From Saussurea involucrata (taxonomy: Eukaryota > Streptophyta > Magnoliopsida > Asterales > Asteraceae), in contig CM066318.1 of the NCBI GenBank assembly GCA_033807775.1, positions 86,900,879 to 86,964,878 on the forward strand: 64,000 nucleotides of DNA, read 5' to 3'. This document shows positions 1-11,741 of the stretch, one piece after another. The notes under the pieces were generated by a model that had not been told where the DNA came from, did no database searches, and saw nothing but the letters and a program-made list of their open reading frames with translations. The position numbers and the translations under genes are program-made. Every line of letters begins with the position of its first letter. Within the stretch, counting starts at the first letter, position 1.

Positions 1-267
1 TAGGATCGCCTCTTTCATCTATTTTATCAGTTATCCTTTTGTACTTGTAATTTATTTCGCTTGTACTTGTAATCTTTTCATTTCTCTTTGTATCCTGATT
101 CAAAGTTTTAAAGAAAGATTTCAGCGAATGTACTTTACTCCATCAGTACTGAAAAGATCCCAGAAAACAGTAAAAGGGACAAATATTTTATGAGTTCTTT
201 TTATCCTTATGTTTTCATTAAATAGCAATTTTCTTTGTTGCTATGTCATAATCAAATAGGGGGAGAT
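1..267 (+). mobile_element. 3' internal tail and polypurine tract of an upstream Sirevirus copy
   Basis: This stretch repeats 19567-19833, the non-coding tail between the accessory gene stop and the 3' LTR. It ends in a G-rich polypurine tract (about 255-266) that would prime plus-strand DNA. It contains a 13-base direct repeat (TTGTACTTGTAAT, near 38 and 61). Finding a 3' tail to the left of the LTR means another copy lies or lay upstream and shares this LTR. Confidence 0.8.
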
Positions 268-792
268 TGTTGATCCAAACCCTCAGTGATTTGATAATGA
301 CCCTCTCTTATATACTTAGTGAAAATTGTAAGTAAACAATATGTATCAGAGTTTCACTATCGCTGATAAGTACTAAGATCTTCCAGTACCGCTGATAGGA
401 ACTCTCGCTCTTTAAGTTAAACATTCAGCGAAACTGTTCACCATAAATGCTCTGAGTCTGTTCAGTCATTATGATGATCGCTGATAAGTTAGTTGTTTAC
501 TTATGATCCCTGAAGACAAGTTTCACGTCAACAAAGGTTCTACGCTGAAGTCGAAGATCAAGCTCAAGAACCAGCGACAAGTCTCCTAATGAACTGATGC
601 GGATCAGCGAAGACTCAGATTTGTCCACTCAACGTGAAGTATCAAGTACAAGACTTCAGCTATCGCTGAACTCTATCATTCGCTGATATGAAATGATAGA
701 TCGCTGAATCAACGAAAGCAGATCATGAAGTCCTCCGTACAAAGTACTTTTGTCTTAACCACCCTTGCACGACTCCGTACGAAATGTCAGAA
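268..792 (+). repeat. Truncated Sirevirus LTR (5' portion only)
   Basis: The LTR starts TGTTGATCC and matches 19834-20358 with two differences. Homology stops after 792, where gag sequence follows directly. The last ~445 bp of the LTR are missing, including the TATATAAA box (20513 in the intact copy), the AATAAA signal, the U5 end and the primer binding site. It cannot act as a normal 5' promoter LTR. It contains nine CGCTGA/TCAGCG hexamers, as does the intact copy. Confidence 0.85.
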
Positions 793-3039
793 TTGATGCT
801 GCAGTTCCAGGCGCTGAGAATAGACCTGCTATTCCAGAAAGGCTGGTACCTAAGGAAATCCTTCAATGGACTGACGAAGATAAGAAGAAAGTGGCTATAG
901 ATACAAAAGCCAGATCCATACTATCCATGGCTCTTCCTGACGAAGTCTACCATTCCGTCATGAATCTGAAAACATCAAAAGCCATGTGGGACACAATATG
1001 TGTTCAGTATGAAGGAACGTCTGAAGTCCAGGACTCAAGAAAGATCAACCTGGTAAGACAATACGAAAGCTTCATTTCTGGTAAGAATGAAACTCTCTCT
1101 GAAGTTCACCAACGTTTTAATTGTTTAATTATAGATCTGAAAACTGTTGGTAAGGAATATTCTAACTTTGAAGTGCTGACAAAGTTTCTAGAATGTTTAC
1201 CTGAAAGCTGGGACAATTATTCTATGTGTCTCAAGCTGTCAAAGGATCTAAAATCAATGACCCTTGCTACCTTATATGGCACGTTGCTGAATCATGAGCA
1301 ATCAAGCCATCTTAAGAAGAATCTTGTAAAAGATTCTAAAAGCACCCCTGTTGCTTTAATCTCAGAGGAACTCTCTACTCAGCGACCCTCGGTCACTATC
1401 ACTGAGTTAGAGAGTAACTCTGAAAGGTCATTAGATTCTGATTATTCAGATAATGATGAATCTTTGGCTCTCCTAACTAAGAAGTTCAGGAGATTTGCCA
1501 AAAAGAAAATGTTTAAAAAGAACAAACCTCTTTCCATAACTGACAAGCCTAGATCATCAGCTTTTGTTGACAAGGCTACTGCTACTTGTTTTAACTGCGA
1601 AAAGACATGACATTTCGCTAACGAGTGCAGGTCTAAGAAAGTTTCTAGACCCTCAGCTTTTGCAAAGAAACCCTTTGTTCCAAGAAATAAAGATGACAAA
1701 TATTCAAAGCTGAAAGAAAAATATGCTAAGCTGAAAAGCTTTAAGAAGAAGAATAAAGGCCTGATGGCTGACTATGATTGGGCTGCTTCTGATGAAGAAG
1801 CATCATCATCTGACTCTGAAGACGATGAAGCAAATCTATGTCTTATGGCCAAGATTGAAGAAGAGGAAGAAAGTTCAGACATTCCCTCCACTTCAACATC
1901 TGCTATTCAGGTATCACCTTCTTTCTTTACCAATATTGCAAATATTGATGAAGCTGATAGTCTCCGTAAGATCGATCTCTTGACTAGAAGTTTATACGAA
2001 GCCATGAACGGCAAAACTGTGGTTGAAAACCAAAATCTTGATCTCGCTGAAAAGCTTAAAAACTGCCACCTTCAAATAGAAAAGCTTTCTAAAATTGAAG
2101 AAGATTTTAAAGATCAAGTATATTTAAATCAGCTAGTCAAAATCGAACGAGCAGAAGCTATCGCTGCATTAAAGGCTGAAAAAGCTACTGTTGAAGGATG
2201 GTGTAATTCTTCAACAAAGATCACTGAGATAATAAAGTCTCAGATTCCCCTGAGTGATAAACGTGGTTTGGGTTACAAATATGAAACTCCAAAACCAACC
2301 ACTGAGCGTTCAATGCTTAAATTTGGAACGTTCGTATCCTCAGTCGCTGATACTTCATCTTCTTAGTGCTCCTCGTCCATTACACCAATCCCTGAGGAAA
2401 CTCCTACCTCCTCAAAAGGCAAGGAGAAAATGGTTTATTCAAAACCTACCTCTGTCTTTAAAGACAAAGGTAAAGGAATTGTTATTTACCAGAATCCTCA
2501 GAAGGGTACCTTAGTACCAAAACTGAATGCTTCTAAAACTTCAGTGGCTCATCCCTCTGGATCAAGGAAGCAGATATCTGGATTTATTCAGCGATCTACT
2601 CCTAGACTCAGATTGGATGTCCTTGGTAAGAAATCTGAAGAACTGAATGTTCGTCCCATTTCTAAAAGCAAATAGTTTACTTGGTGCTGGCACTTCTAAT
2701 TTGAAACTAAAAGCTCAGCATTCAAATGGTCCTATAACTACTTTTAGTTATAGGAAATGTTATCACTGTGGATTTACCGATCATATTGCTAGTAAGTGCC
2801 CCACAGCCACCAAAGCTGAAAAGATAGCTAAGGTGAAGATTGCCCCCAAGGCAAAGAAGACCAACCCTGGTGCAAATCAGGTCAAGGTGAATTCTACCAC
2901 TGAGGTTAAGAAATTAACCAAAGTGATGAAAGACAAAGCTGAATCTTCAAATGCTGCGAAGACTGCTGAACCTTCCATTCCAACTACTTCCACTGACAAA
3001 CGTGTATACATGGTTAAGTGGGTACCCAAGAAAAACTAA
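793..3039 (+). pseudogene. gag: Sirevirus gag, 5'-truncated and interrupted
   Basis: Capsid/nucleocapsid polyprotein of element 1. The N-terminus is lost at the LTR junction. A UBN2/retrotransposon gag region follows (about 860-1320), then a first CCHC zinc knuckle at 1590-1628, a coiled-coil segment (about 1990-2250) and a second, intact knuckle near 2758-2799 (C-x2-C-x4-H-x4-C). An in-frame TGA at 1608-1610 falls inside knuckle 1, a TAG lies at 2364-2366, and a one-base frameshift occurs near 2660-2673. The frame ends at TAA 3037-3039. Its size and two knuckles fit Sirevirus gag. The product cannot be made intact. Confidence 0.85.
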
Positions 3040-3057
3040 TCTTCCTTTGTATTGCAG
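3031..3057 (+). promoter_or_regulatory. Splice-acceptor-like tract at the gag-pol junction
   Basis: After the gag stop there is a CTAAT branch-point-like motif, a pyrimidine-rich stretch and TTGCAG at 3052-3057. Eight codons separate this AG from the protease Asp codon (3082). Element 2 has the same arrangement on the minus strand near 50668-50690, with ten codons from AG to Asp. Spacing measured from the AG is in phase in both elements, while spacing from the gag stop differs by one base. Use as a splice site is inferred. Confidence 0.4.
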
Positions 3058-5674
3058 GTTAAGAAGGGTATCTAGTATCTTGATAGCGGATGCTCTAGAC
3101 ACATGACTGGAAAGAAAAGCCTGCTCGCTAAATACAAAGAAGAGAAGGGTCCCTCTGTGACTTTCGGTGGAAATGGAAAAGGACATACCCGAGGGTATGG
3201 TGTACTTTCAAATGGTACAACCTCCTTCAGAAGAGTCGCATATGTTGAAGGGCTGAAGCATAATCTTCTAAGCATCAGTCAGCTTTGCGACATGGATAAC
3301 AAAGTAATCTTTACTATGGAATCCTGCTTTGTCTCTGACAAAAAGGAGAAGATAGCTCTCAGCGGTTATCGTTTGGAAAATGTTTATGTAATAAACATGG
3401 ACTCAACAACCACTGAGAACTCCTGTTTCTTCTCAAAGGCCTCATCTGATGTCAACTGGCTATGGCATAAGAGGCTATCTCATCTAAATTTCAAGACACT
3501 GAACACTCTTTCTTCAAAAGAGTTAGTCACTGGTCTACCTCAGCATTCATACGCCAAAGAGTCGTTATGTTCAGCGTGTGAAAAAGGGAAGCAGACCAAA
3601 GCAAGCTTTAAGTCAAAGCAAGTTTCTTCAGTGTCATCTCCTCTACAACTATTCCATATGGATTTGTTTGGCCCTGTTAACAAACAATCCATCGCTGGAA
3701 AGAAATATACGCTGGTCATAGTTGATGAATTCTCTCGCTTCACTTGGGTAATGTTTCTCCGTTCTAAGAGTGACACCCCTGAAGAACTCGTCAATTTTGT
3801 TCGGAAGATGGAAACCCTGAACAATCTGACCGTTCGCTCAATAAGGAGTGATCATGAGACTGAATTCAAAAACAGTTCTCTTGATTCCTTCCTTGAGAGT
3901 AAGGGTATTTCTCACAACTTTTCTTCAGTGAGAACACCGCAACAAAATGGAGTCGCTGAAAGAAGAAATAGAACAATTATTGAAGCTGCACGTTCAATGC
4001 TCAGCGATTCTCACCTGCCTACTCAGTTTTGGGCAGAAGCTGTCAACACTGCTTGTTTTACGCAAAACAGGTCGCTGATAGTCAAAAGATTCAAAAAGAC
4101 AGCCTATGAACTTTTTCATGGGAGAAAGCCTTCAATCAGCTTTCTTCACATCTTTGGATGTCAGTGTTTTATACTGAACAACAGAGATGCTCTTGGAAAG
4201 TTTGATCCTAAGGCTGATGATGGAATCTTTCTTGGATACTCCTCAGTTTCCAAAGCCTTCAGAGTCTTCAATCGTAGATGACAAACTGTTGAAGAAACTA
4301 TTCACGTCACGTTTGACGAATCCCGTTCAGCGAACTCTAAACCGTCCGCTGATACTGAAGAACTGAATCAATGGATGTTTTCTCATCTTGGTGATTCAGA
4401 AGTTATTCCCACTAATGCTCATCCAGTAGAAGATGATAGTCCTATCATTCCAAATATGCAGAACTGTGAAGCTGAAACTTCTTGGGTCTCAGCTGTTCCT
4501 ATAAACACTATACCTAACGCTGAACCAAATGTCTCAGACATTCCATCTACTTCTCAGCAATCAGTGAATATAATGACAACTGCATCCATTCCTCTCTTGG
4601 CTGATACTCCTGACGTCGCTGAAGCTTCATCTTCAGCTCCTCCAGTTCAAGCTGAGTCAGCGTCTCACGCTCTGGCTCAGCGATGGACTATAAATAATCC
4701 AATTGATCAAATTCTTGGTGATCCAAACGCTGGGATTCAGACTCGACGAAGTGCATGTAATATTTGTTTATTTGTAAATTTTATTTCACTAACTGAACCA
4801 AAGAAAGTAGATGATGCCCTCAAAGATCCAAACTGGGTCAGCGCCATGCAAGAAGAGCTGACTGAATTCGAAAGAAACAAAGTTTGGAAACTTGTTCAGA
4901 GACCAACTGATAAAACAGTAATAGGCACTAAATGGGTCTATCGAAATAAGTTGGACGAACATGGTACTGTAACCCGCAACAAAGCTCGACTTGTTGCTCA
5001 GGGATACAGACAAGAGGAAGGCATAGATTATGACGAAACATTTGCTCCTGTAGCAAGACTTGAATCTATTCGTCTATTCTTAGCATATGTTGTACACAAA
5101 AACTTCAAAGTACATCAGATGGATGTTAAGTCAGCGTTTCTGAATGGAAAGCTAAATGAAGAAGTGTATGTGGAACAACCTCCAGGATTCTCAGATTCTA
5201 AGCGTCCAGATTATGTTTATAAACTGGATAAGGCACTTTATGGTTTGAAGCAAGCTCCTCGTGCATGGTATGACACTCTTTCTACTTATCTCCATATTGA
5301 AAAATTTGAGCGAGGTAAGATTGACAAAACTCTATTTTTTAGAAAAGTGAAAGGTCATATCATTTTAGTTCAAATATATGTTGATGACATTATATTTGGT
5401 TCTACTAACCCTGAGCTTTGTACTTGTTTCGCTGATAGAATGAAAGATGAGTATAAAATGAGCATGATGGGTGAACTAACATATTTCCTTGGTCTTCAGA
5501 TTAAGCAAACTGAGAAAGGAACTTTCATAAATCAGGGAAAATATGTTAAAGATATGCTGAAAAAATTCGACTTAACTGAAAGTTCAGCTATGAAAACCCC
5601 TATGGCACCACCGCTGACACTTGATAAGGACACTAAGGGTGTTCCTGTCAATGTCACGCTGTACCGTGGGATGA
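3058..5674 (+). pseudogene. pol: Sirevirus pol, 5' part: protease, integrase, reverse transcriptase
   Basis: Protease motif D-S-G at 3082-3090. The GAG-pre-integrase segment with its His/Cys pairs spans about 3460-3600. The integrase core has Asp at 3661, Asp in the R-S-D-H motif near 3850 and Glu in the P-Q-Q-N-G-V-A-E motif near 3958. Reverse transcriptase has Y-V-D-D at 5380-5391. Two in-frame stops break it: TAG at 3073-3075, just before the protease motif, and TGA at 4279-4281, between integrase and RT. Otherwise the frame is open until the nested LTR element interrupts it at 5675, just before RNase H. The C-terminal part resumes at 13894. One integrase Gly beside the second Asp is replaced by Glu. 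Confidence 0.9.
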
Positions 5675-7789
5675 TGTAACGTCCCAAAAATTACAAGGAA
5701 TTTAAAATTTTATAAATAATGCATTTCGTTACAATCAAACCATAAGTTAACAAATCCCATTACAATAAAAATAAACGTCGTTAATTAAAACCGTCAAATG
5801 AAATTTAAGCAGCGGAAGAGTTATATAATTAAATCCCCATTTAAAAAGTTAAACTTAAACAGCCTTCGCCTTGCGCCCGTGTGTACCGTCATGCCCGACA
5901 GCTACTCGCACCTGAAATCATAAGATATTGGGAAGGGGTAAGCACGAAGCTTAGTGAATTCCACCACATGCGCAGATAGGAATTATATACACATCACCCC
6001 TATCCGCACATAAGCAACAACTCCACAGTTACATAAAACGAGTAAACATCTACAAGTAATTATGTATCCAACACCTCGGTCCCACCGAGCCCTCGGTCCC
6101 ACCGAGTTGTAATGTAACACACTTATACTAAGCATTTAAACCAATCAAATATTACACACCACAAACAACTAGTTCACACCACAAAGACAGTAGTACATAC
6201 AAACTACTATGACATGCATACAACCCCTAACTACACAGTGAGAGAACTCACCTTAAAGCAACGCGAGTATCCGCAACCGCAATCACAAGCCGGCCAACTT
6301 CACTCACCTTCTCCCACCTAATTACGTGTTAACAAATGTCAAAGTGACGCCCCAACCCAAAACCACGACTACTAAAATATAACATACACATTCCAGCTTT
6401 TACTCTAAAAACACAGGTCTGTTCGGGACCTGTTTAACCCCTTATAAACTGATAAATCCAGAAATATTATTCCATAATCACAAAGTCCCATGTCTTAGGG
6501 TTCCAGGGACATATCGCACGCGCTCTAACGATTTTTCTACATTTTATTATGGATTTTACAAAACCAATCTGCTGCACAGCGAAAAACAGTACCTTTCAGT
6601 ACAAAACAGCAGTTTGACACTAGCTATGGTCCGAACTGGTTTTTCCGCAAAACATAAGAAACTTAATAGACTCAAAATGGGAGATTTTGGCACTGGTTTC
6701 ACCCCAATACGACGTTCCTATACAAAGTTATGGCTTTCCCAAAACAGTGTCAGAAACTGTGACTTTTAAAACGGAACGCGAACTGACAAATCCGGACCTG
6801 CTGTATAAACAGCCAAATTACGCCTAGCTAGAGGCCGAACCAGACTTCCGCTAAAACACGAAAAGTGTGCCCGGCACAGAATGTGAACCGTGGGCACCAG
6901 ATTCGCCTCAATCCGAGCTACGACGGAAAAGTTATGGCCGTCGCAAAACAGTGGCAGACAAACGTTTTCACATGAAATGACAAATATTGTTTATAAACCC
7001 ATTAAGACATAGCTTAACCCAAACAGACCCGAACAGCCTACAAGCTTACTGGAAAGGGCTATACTACGCTGGATAACAACCGTGCACTACCCACTGCCGC
7101 CTCCGGCGGTGGTGGTGGTTGGCGGCGGCGACGGTGGTCACGGTAACACCCTCGGCGAAACCTCTCAACACCGTCCATCCCGACTCACCCGCAACCTCAC
7201 ACCCGCACACAACCACACACCCGCACATACACGCACCTCCCCTGCCGTCACCCGGCGGCGTGCAGCGGCAGCCCCACAGCCGGCAGCCGTGGCTGCGGCG
7301 GTGGTGGTGGCGGTTTACCAATTTCCGACGAAGAAACACTAATTAAAACGAACGGAAATACTTACCTTGACGCGACCTTCTTCTTCTACTTTTCCGACCG
7401 AAACGGTGACGACTCTCCCTCCTCTTTCCGGCGTCTTTCTCTCTCCGGCGAATTCTCTCTCTCACTCTCGGCTCTCTTTTCTCTTTCTCTTACGGCCGAC
7501 GACAACAAAGAGGGGAGGGAAGGGGTGTCTAGGGTTTTTGGTGGATTGCAAAAGTGAAAAACAAGAGGGAAGGGGAGGGGGTCGGTCCTTTGGCCGATCC
7601 CTTGCATAACTTTGGCCCCCTTGCCACTTTTGGCCCCTCAACTAACTCTTTCTCGCAATCTAACCCAAGTTCTGACATATTTAACGATTAGGTCCAATTC
7701 GTCTAACCCCGTTAACGAAAACCACGTTAAATAAAACTTTTAAAAAAAAATTAATAAAAGAAATGACATACCGGGATACGGGCTTTACA
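5675..7789 (-). repeat. 3' LTR of nested Tekay/Del-like element
   Basis: On the + strand it runs TGTAACGTCCC to GGGCTTTACA. It differs from 11742-13875 by about a dozen substitutions and small indels by eye. The right copy has an extra ~18-bp unit of a CT/CCGGCGAA repeat near 13520. It contains a GC-rich CCG/GGT stretch at 7080-7330 whose open frames are low-complexity and not genes. Confidence 0.9.
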
Positions 7790-7808
7790 ACTCTCCCCCA
7801 CTTGGATT

Positions 7809-7890
7809 AGACTTCGTCCTCGAAGTCTCTGCCTACGAATAGCTCCGGATAGATCTCCCTCATCTCAACCTCAGGTTCCTAAGTCCACTT
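7809..7890 (-). pseudogene. C-terminal remnant of chromovirus pol (chromodomain tail)
   Basis: The minus strand translates as W-T-stop-E-P-E-V-E-M-R-E-I-Y-P-E-L-F, then ends D-F-E-D-E-V followed by a stop, immediately before the polypurine tract. The acidic W-E-P-E/M-R-x-x-Y-P-x-L-F pattern and the D-F-E-D-E ending are typical of the chromodomain and tail of Tekay/Del chromovirus integrases. One in-frame stop shows decay. This is the only coding clue to the element's lineage. Confidence 0.55.
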
Positions 7891-10792
7891 GAAATCCCTT
7901 CTAAAACTTGTCGAATACTTTTCTAACTAACGTACTCCTTCAAGGACACTGAAAATATGATCGGAAGAACACTCCAACAACTGGATTCATTCCTAATCAA
8001 CCGACTTCGGTTGTCTCCTAACCATAGATAATCCATACATCCCGACTCAAATTTCGAGCTCTAACCATTCTAAAGGTGCTCACCAATATACCCTACAGGA
8101 TACTCAAATTCGATCATACTTACCAATAACTGTCGATTAACTTCCACGAGTTCAAAAAGGCTCCCAAAACTTACCTTACACGCATCATCAAACCAGTAAA
8201 CTTATAATCACCCACGAAGGTCATTGCACCATAACCATTCATCACAATTAAGCATCTCAGGGTTACTACTACCATCACCATACTTATTTTAAAATCGACT
8301 ACAAATCTCCGATTACACTAAAGGTGTTTGGCCTCAAGCCCAAAAGTCGACACCTAAGCATACTACTTACTTCAAAAAGGTTACTGCGTATTTATTCTCT
8401 TAATTACAAAGGGCATCATTCCCTTAACCGACACGATTCGGTCTACACTAACAACACGTGTGGAACACCCAATCTTCCACCGTCTACTTATCCTCCTCAC
8501 CCGCCCTAGGAAACCTAGTTACACCGTAACAAGATACACCTTAATGTCTACCTCCCAGGTACGTCTCCAGGCCCGACATATCGGGACTACCTCTCAGGTA
8601 AGTGCCCAAGACTGTATCCTCTTAGTGCCTACTGGAAAGTCAAGGTCATAACACATGAATACCGGGGTCCCACCCCGAAATACTTAACCGACCATTACCA
8701 ACGACTGACTGACATGACCAAGGATCCAATGCAAAACAGTCTACCAACAACATGCCTATCCCAGAATGACTCACTTACCCAACATGTAAATACGCAACGT
8801 GCAATAAGTGCAAAACTGTGCATCAAAACAACCCATCAACAAAACTTCACATCGAGCCATTAAAAACCGTGCAATTGACCCATGACTATCTCAAAGTCAA
8901 AACCGAGCAAAATGCTCCACGCTTGTTAGACCCATAAGTCGGTCAAAAAACGCGTTTAAATAAAGTTTAAGCAAGCAATACTCTAAAATCAACATTAGTC
9001 CCAAACTCAACACGGGTTAAACAAAAGAGTTTTCCAAAAGGACTCACACCCTTAAAATTCTCAAAATGACACATAACACTTAAAAGCGCATTTCCCAAAT
9101 GGTTTACAAAATCATTTACAAAATGTTTTCAACGTCAAGATTTTTCATTTCAAAAAGACCGTAAGCAATAAAACTACTATTACCAGGTCGGTAGTTACTC
9201 AAAAATGGACACGCTCGTCCCACATATGAAAATCATGTTGAAAATCATTTCATTGCATCTTAGTTTACTCACAAAACGTAAGCGAAATAAATAATTTCTT
9301 TGAAAATGAACCGTCACGGTTCTAGTATGAATTGAATCATGACATGTATTTAAAGTAACCGCTCGACCTTACACCGGGTGCGACAAAAGTGTGCACATAA
9401 TTTCAAAATCAGTCCCACGACGTTTGACCCCAACATTTCTCTTTTTAAACATAAAATGTCGTGGCACAGGGTTTACCAACAAATTTTTCGCGCGTCGGCT
9501 AGTCATACAAAACGATGAAACGGCTTACAAATATATTTTTTGTTAAAACACAACTGTCTCGTGTAAGTTTCAAACTTAAAGATAAAAACCAATCCATTTC
9601 CATCATTTGAAAATATCGACTAAAATCTCATAAAATCTCAAAAGGTGGGGTTCTTTAAATTGATTTCCCATATTTCCCCAAATGGTCACATAAACAAATA
9701 AGATATGCACCTCGTGAAGTTAAACTCACACGACTCAACATGCCGTAAAACAAAACTTATTTTAACTAAAGCACTCAAATAGCTTTATACAGACATCGTG
9801 GAATGTAACTTTCCGTCTCAACTCTAACATATATGGAGGAGTTCCAATGTTAAAGTCTCAAGCCATAGTCACTTGCCCAACATTTTAAACACCACAAAAC
9901 ACGGATATCATCTTACCCGAAAGAACCGTTGGAAAAATAACGAAATGAGACAAATTCTAACAAAGTTTGCACTCCCGTGATAAAACGATTTCATACACTT
10001 TCAAAACCATATTTCAAATCTTGTGTGTGTGCTGAACATTTCCCAAAATTCCAAAACACCATCCATAAAATGATTTGAAACACAAGAATTTGTTAATGCA
10101 ATCTATTTCAAAAAAAAAAATCAAACTTTGTGCATGACTTAGTCGGCATTCTACACCTCGAATCCTACTCCTCCAAATCTCTCCGGTCCACTAACGTCAT
10201 CCGGACATTCGAACCTTTTAGGCAAGTTGGGAAATTACGTCAAATAATCCCTACGATTTTTCCTCAAATCAAAGTCGGCTCTTTAAGCCTATGATTCTAG
10301 CACAATCATCAATCTTGACCCGAAACGGTCTACTTAAAACACCTATTACATCAGCAACCCCATCCACAAGTGGACAGCCTAGCCGTCCTATACTACGGCC
10401 CAAACGCTCACTACAAGTGATTAATACTAGAATCGTCCTTTTATTCCAACGACTACTAATTTATAACCTTCGTCACTACCCCAACGATCATCACCTCAAG
10501 CAAAACAAGTACCCATCTGCACTAGTAGGTTCACTATTGTTGTTCCTCCTTATGATGGCTATCCAGGGTAGATATTACAACGAGTTATTAGCACATAATA
10601 ACTCACACTAACAACGCTCACGCTCACTCCTTGGATTCCTCATGACTTTCCCCGACTCGAGCATTGATCCTGTGTTTCCAATAGTAGGAGCTCTACTACT
10701 ACCGTCCACACCTATCATCACTCGTTCCAAGTTCCATCCGATGGGTCCAAGTAGTTTCTCGCCGATAACTACACACATATGCCCGCACCGGC

Positions 10793-11547
10793 ATATGTAC
10801 ACGCTCTTCCTAGCTCCCTAGGAATAATCATAATACCCCACTACCCTTGCTAGGGCGGAACCCCCACTAACCCTGACGAGTCGCCTCGTAAACGCACAGT
10901 CGTATACAGTGGAAACCAGATAGACATTCGAATATAAGATTCTATCCTACAACGGTTGGACTCAAACAAGAGCTGCGCAATAGAACTAAATCCAACATTC
11001 TAAGGCTATTCGGTTCCTACCGCATACAACCTATACTGCATTCGCTTAACAACCTATCAAAGTTAGCATAAGTCCCTAATAGCAAGTAACAACCATACAA
11101 TACAGTGTATTAAGCACCAAGCAATCTAGCATACATACTCTTATGTTCTAGAAAGCAATTTTGCATACGTACTCATATGTAAACGCTATTCCCAGCTCAC
11201 TAGGAATTTCATCTCATCCCACTACCCTTGCTACAACGGAATCCCTGTTAGCCATAACGAGTTGCCTCGCGAATACCCAGTCGCATGCAGTGTGAATCAA
11301 ATAGACATTCGAATACAAGATTCTATCCTAGAACGGTTGGACTCAAACAAGAGCTGCGCAATAGAACTAAATCAAATATTCTAAGGCTATATGATTCTTA
11401 CGGCATACAACCTATAGGGCCTTCACTTAACAACCTACCATAACTAGCATTGATTCCTACTAGCAAGCAATCATCATACAGTACAGTGTAATCAACATAT
11501 GCAATCTAGCATGCATACCCTATGCCTAGAAAGCAATAAATACACTA
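10793..11547. repeat. Direct tandem duplication, ~382-bp period
   Basis: Two diverged units begin at about 10793 and 11175 (CATATGTAMACGCT). Both contain the shared run GGTTGGACTCAAACAAGAGC near 10955 and 11335. They lie next to the primer binding site, in what would be the minus-strand leader of the nested element. Confidence 0.75.
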
Positions 11548-11726
11548 AGTACTGTACCTTCCCACATAGCGTCGGCTGACTGTACACACTGCGCCCTCGA
11601 TCACCGTTTCCCAAACGGGTTTTCCTTTTTCCTTTACTCTCAAAGATTTTAGTAAAAGAGTTTAAAACTTCCTAGCCGCAACTTGAGACCAAACACACCG
11701 AGATGTGTTTGATTCACTCAAGCTGT

Positions 11727-11738
11727 GCTCTGATACCA
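11727..11738 (-). promoter_or_regulatory. Primer binding site, tRNA-iMet type
   Basis: The minus strand reads TGGTATCAGAGC, the standard complement to the 3' end of plant initiator methionine tRNA. It lies three bases from the LTR end at 11742. This fixes the element on the minus strand. Confidence 0.85.
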
Positions 11739-11741
11739 AGT

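Larger units (their letters stand above)
7790..11741 (-). mobile_element. Interior of nested element: polypurine tract, pol remnant, non-coding spacer
   Basis: No intact gag or pol is visible in either strand. From the left it holds the polypurine tract, a chromovirus pol tail (7809-7890), then about 2.9 kb of AT-rich sequence with no recognised coding capacity. A ~382-bp tandem duplication (10793-11547) lies near the primer-binding-site end. This looks like a non-autonomous derivative that would need pol proteins from a relative. Confidence 0.7.

Noticed and set aside
12..75. Regulatory tandem repeat in the Sirevirus 3' tail
   Set aside because: Only two copies of a 13-base repeat; too little to claim a function.
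7064..7342. Overlapping open frames on both strands in the nested LTR (repeated at 13132-13414)
   Set aside because: They come from CCG/GGT and ACC-rich low-complexity sequence inside an LTR; compositions are Val/Gly, His/Arg or Pro/Thr runs with no family.
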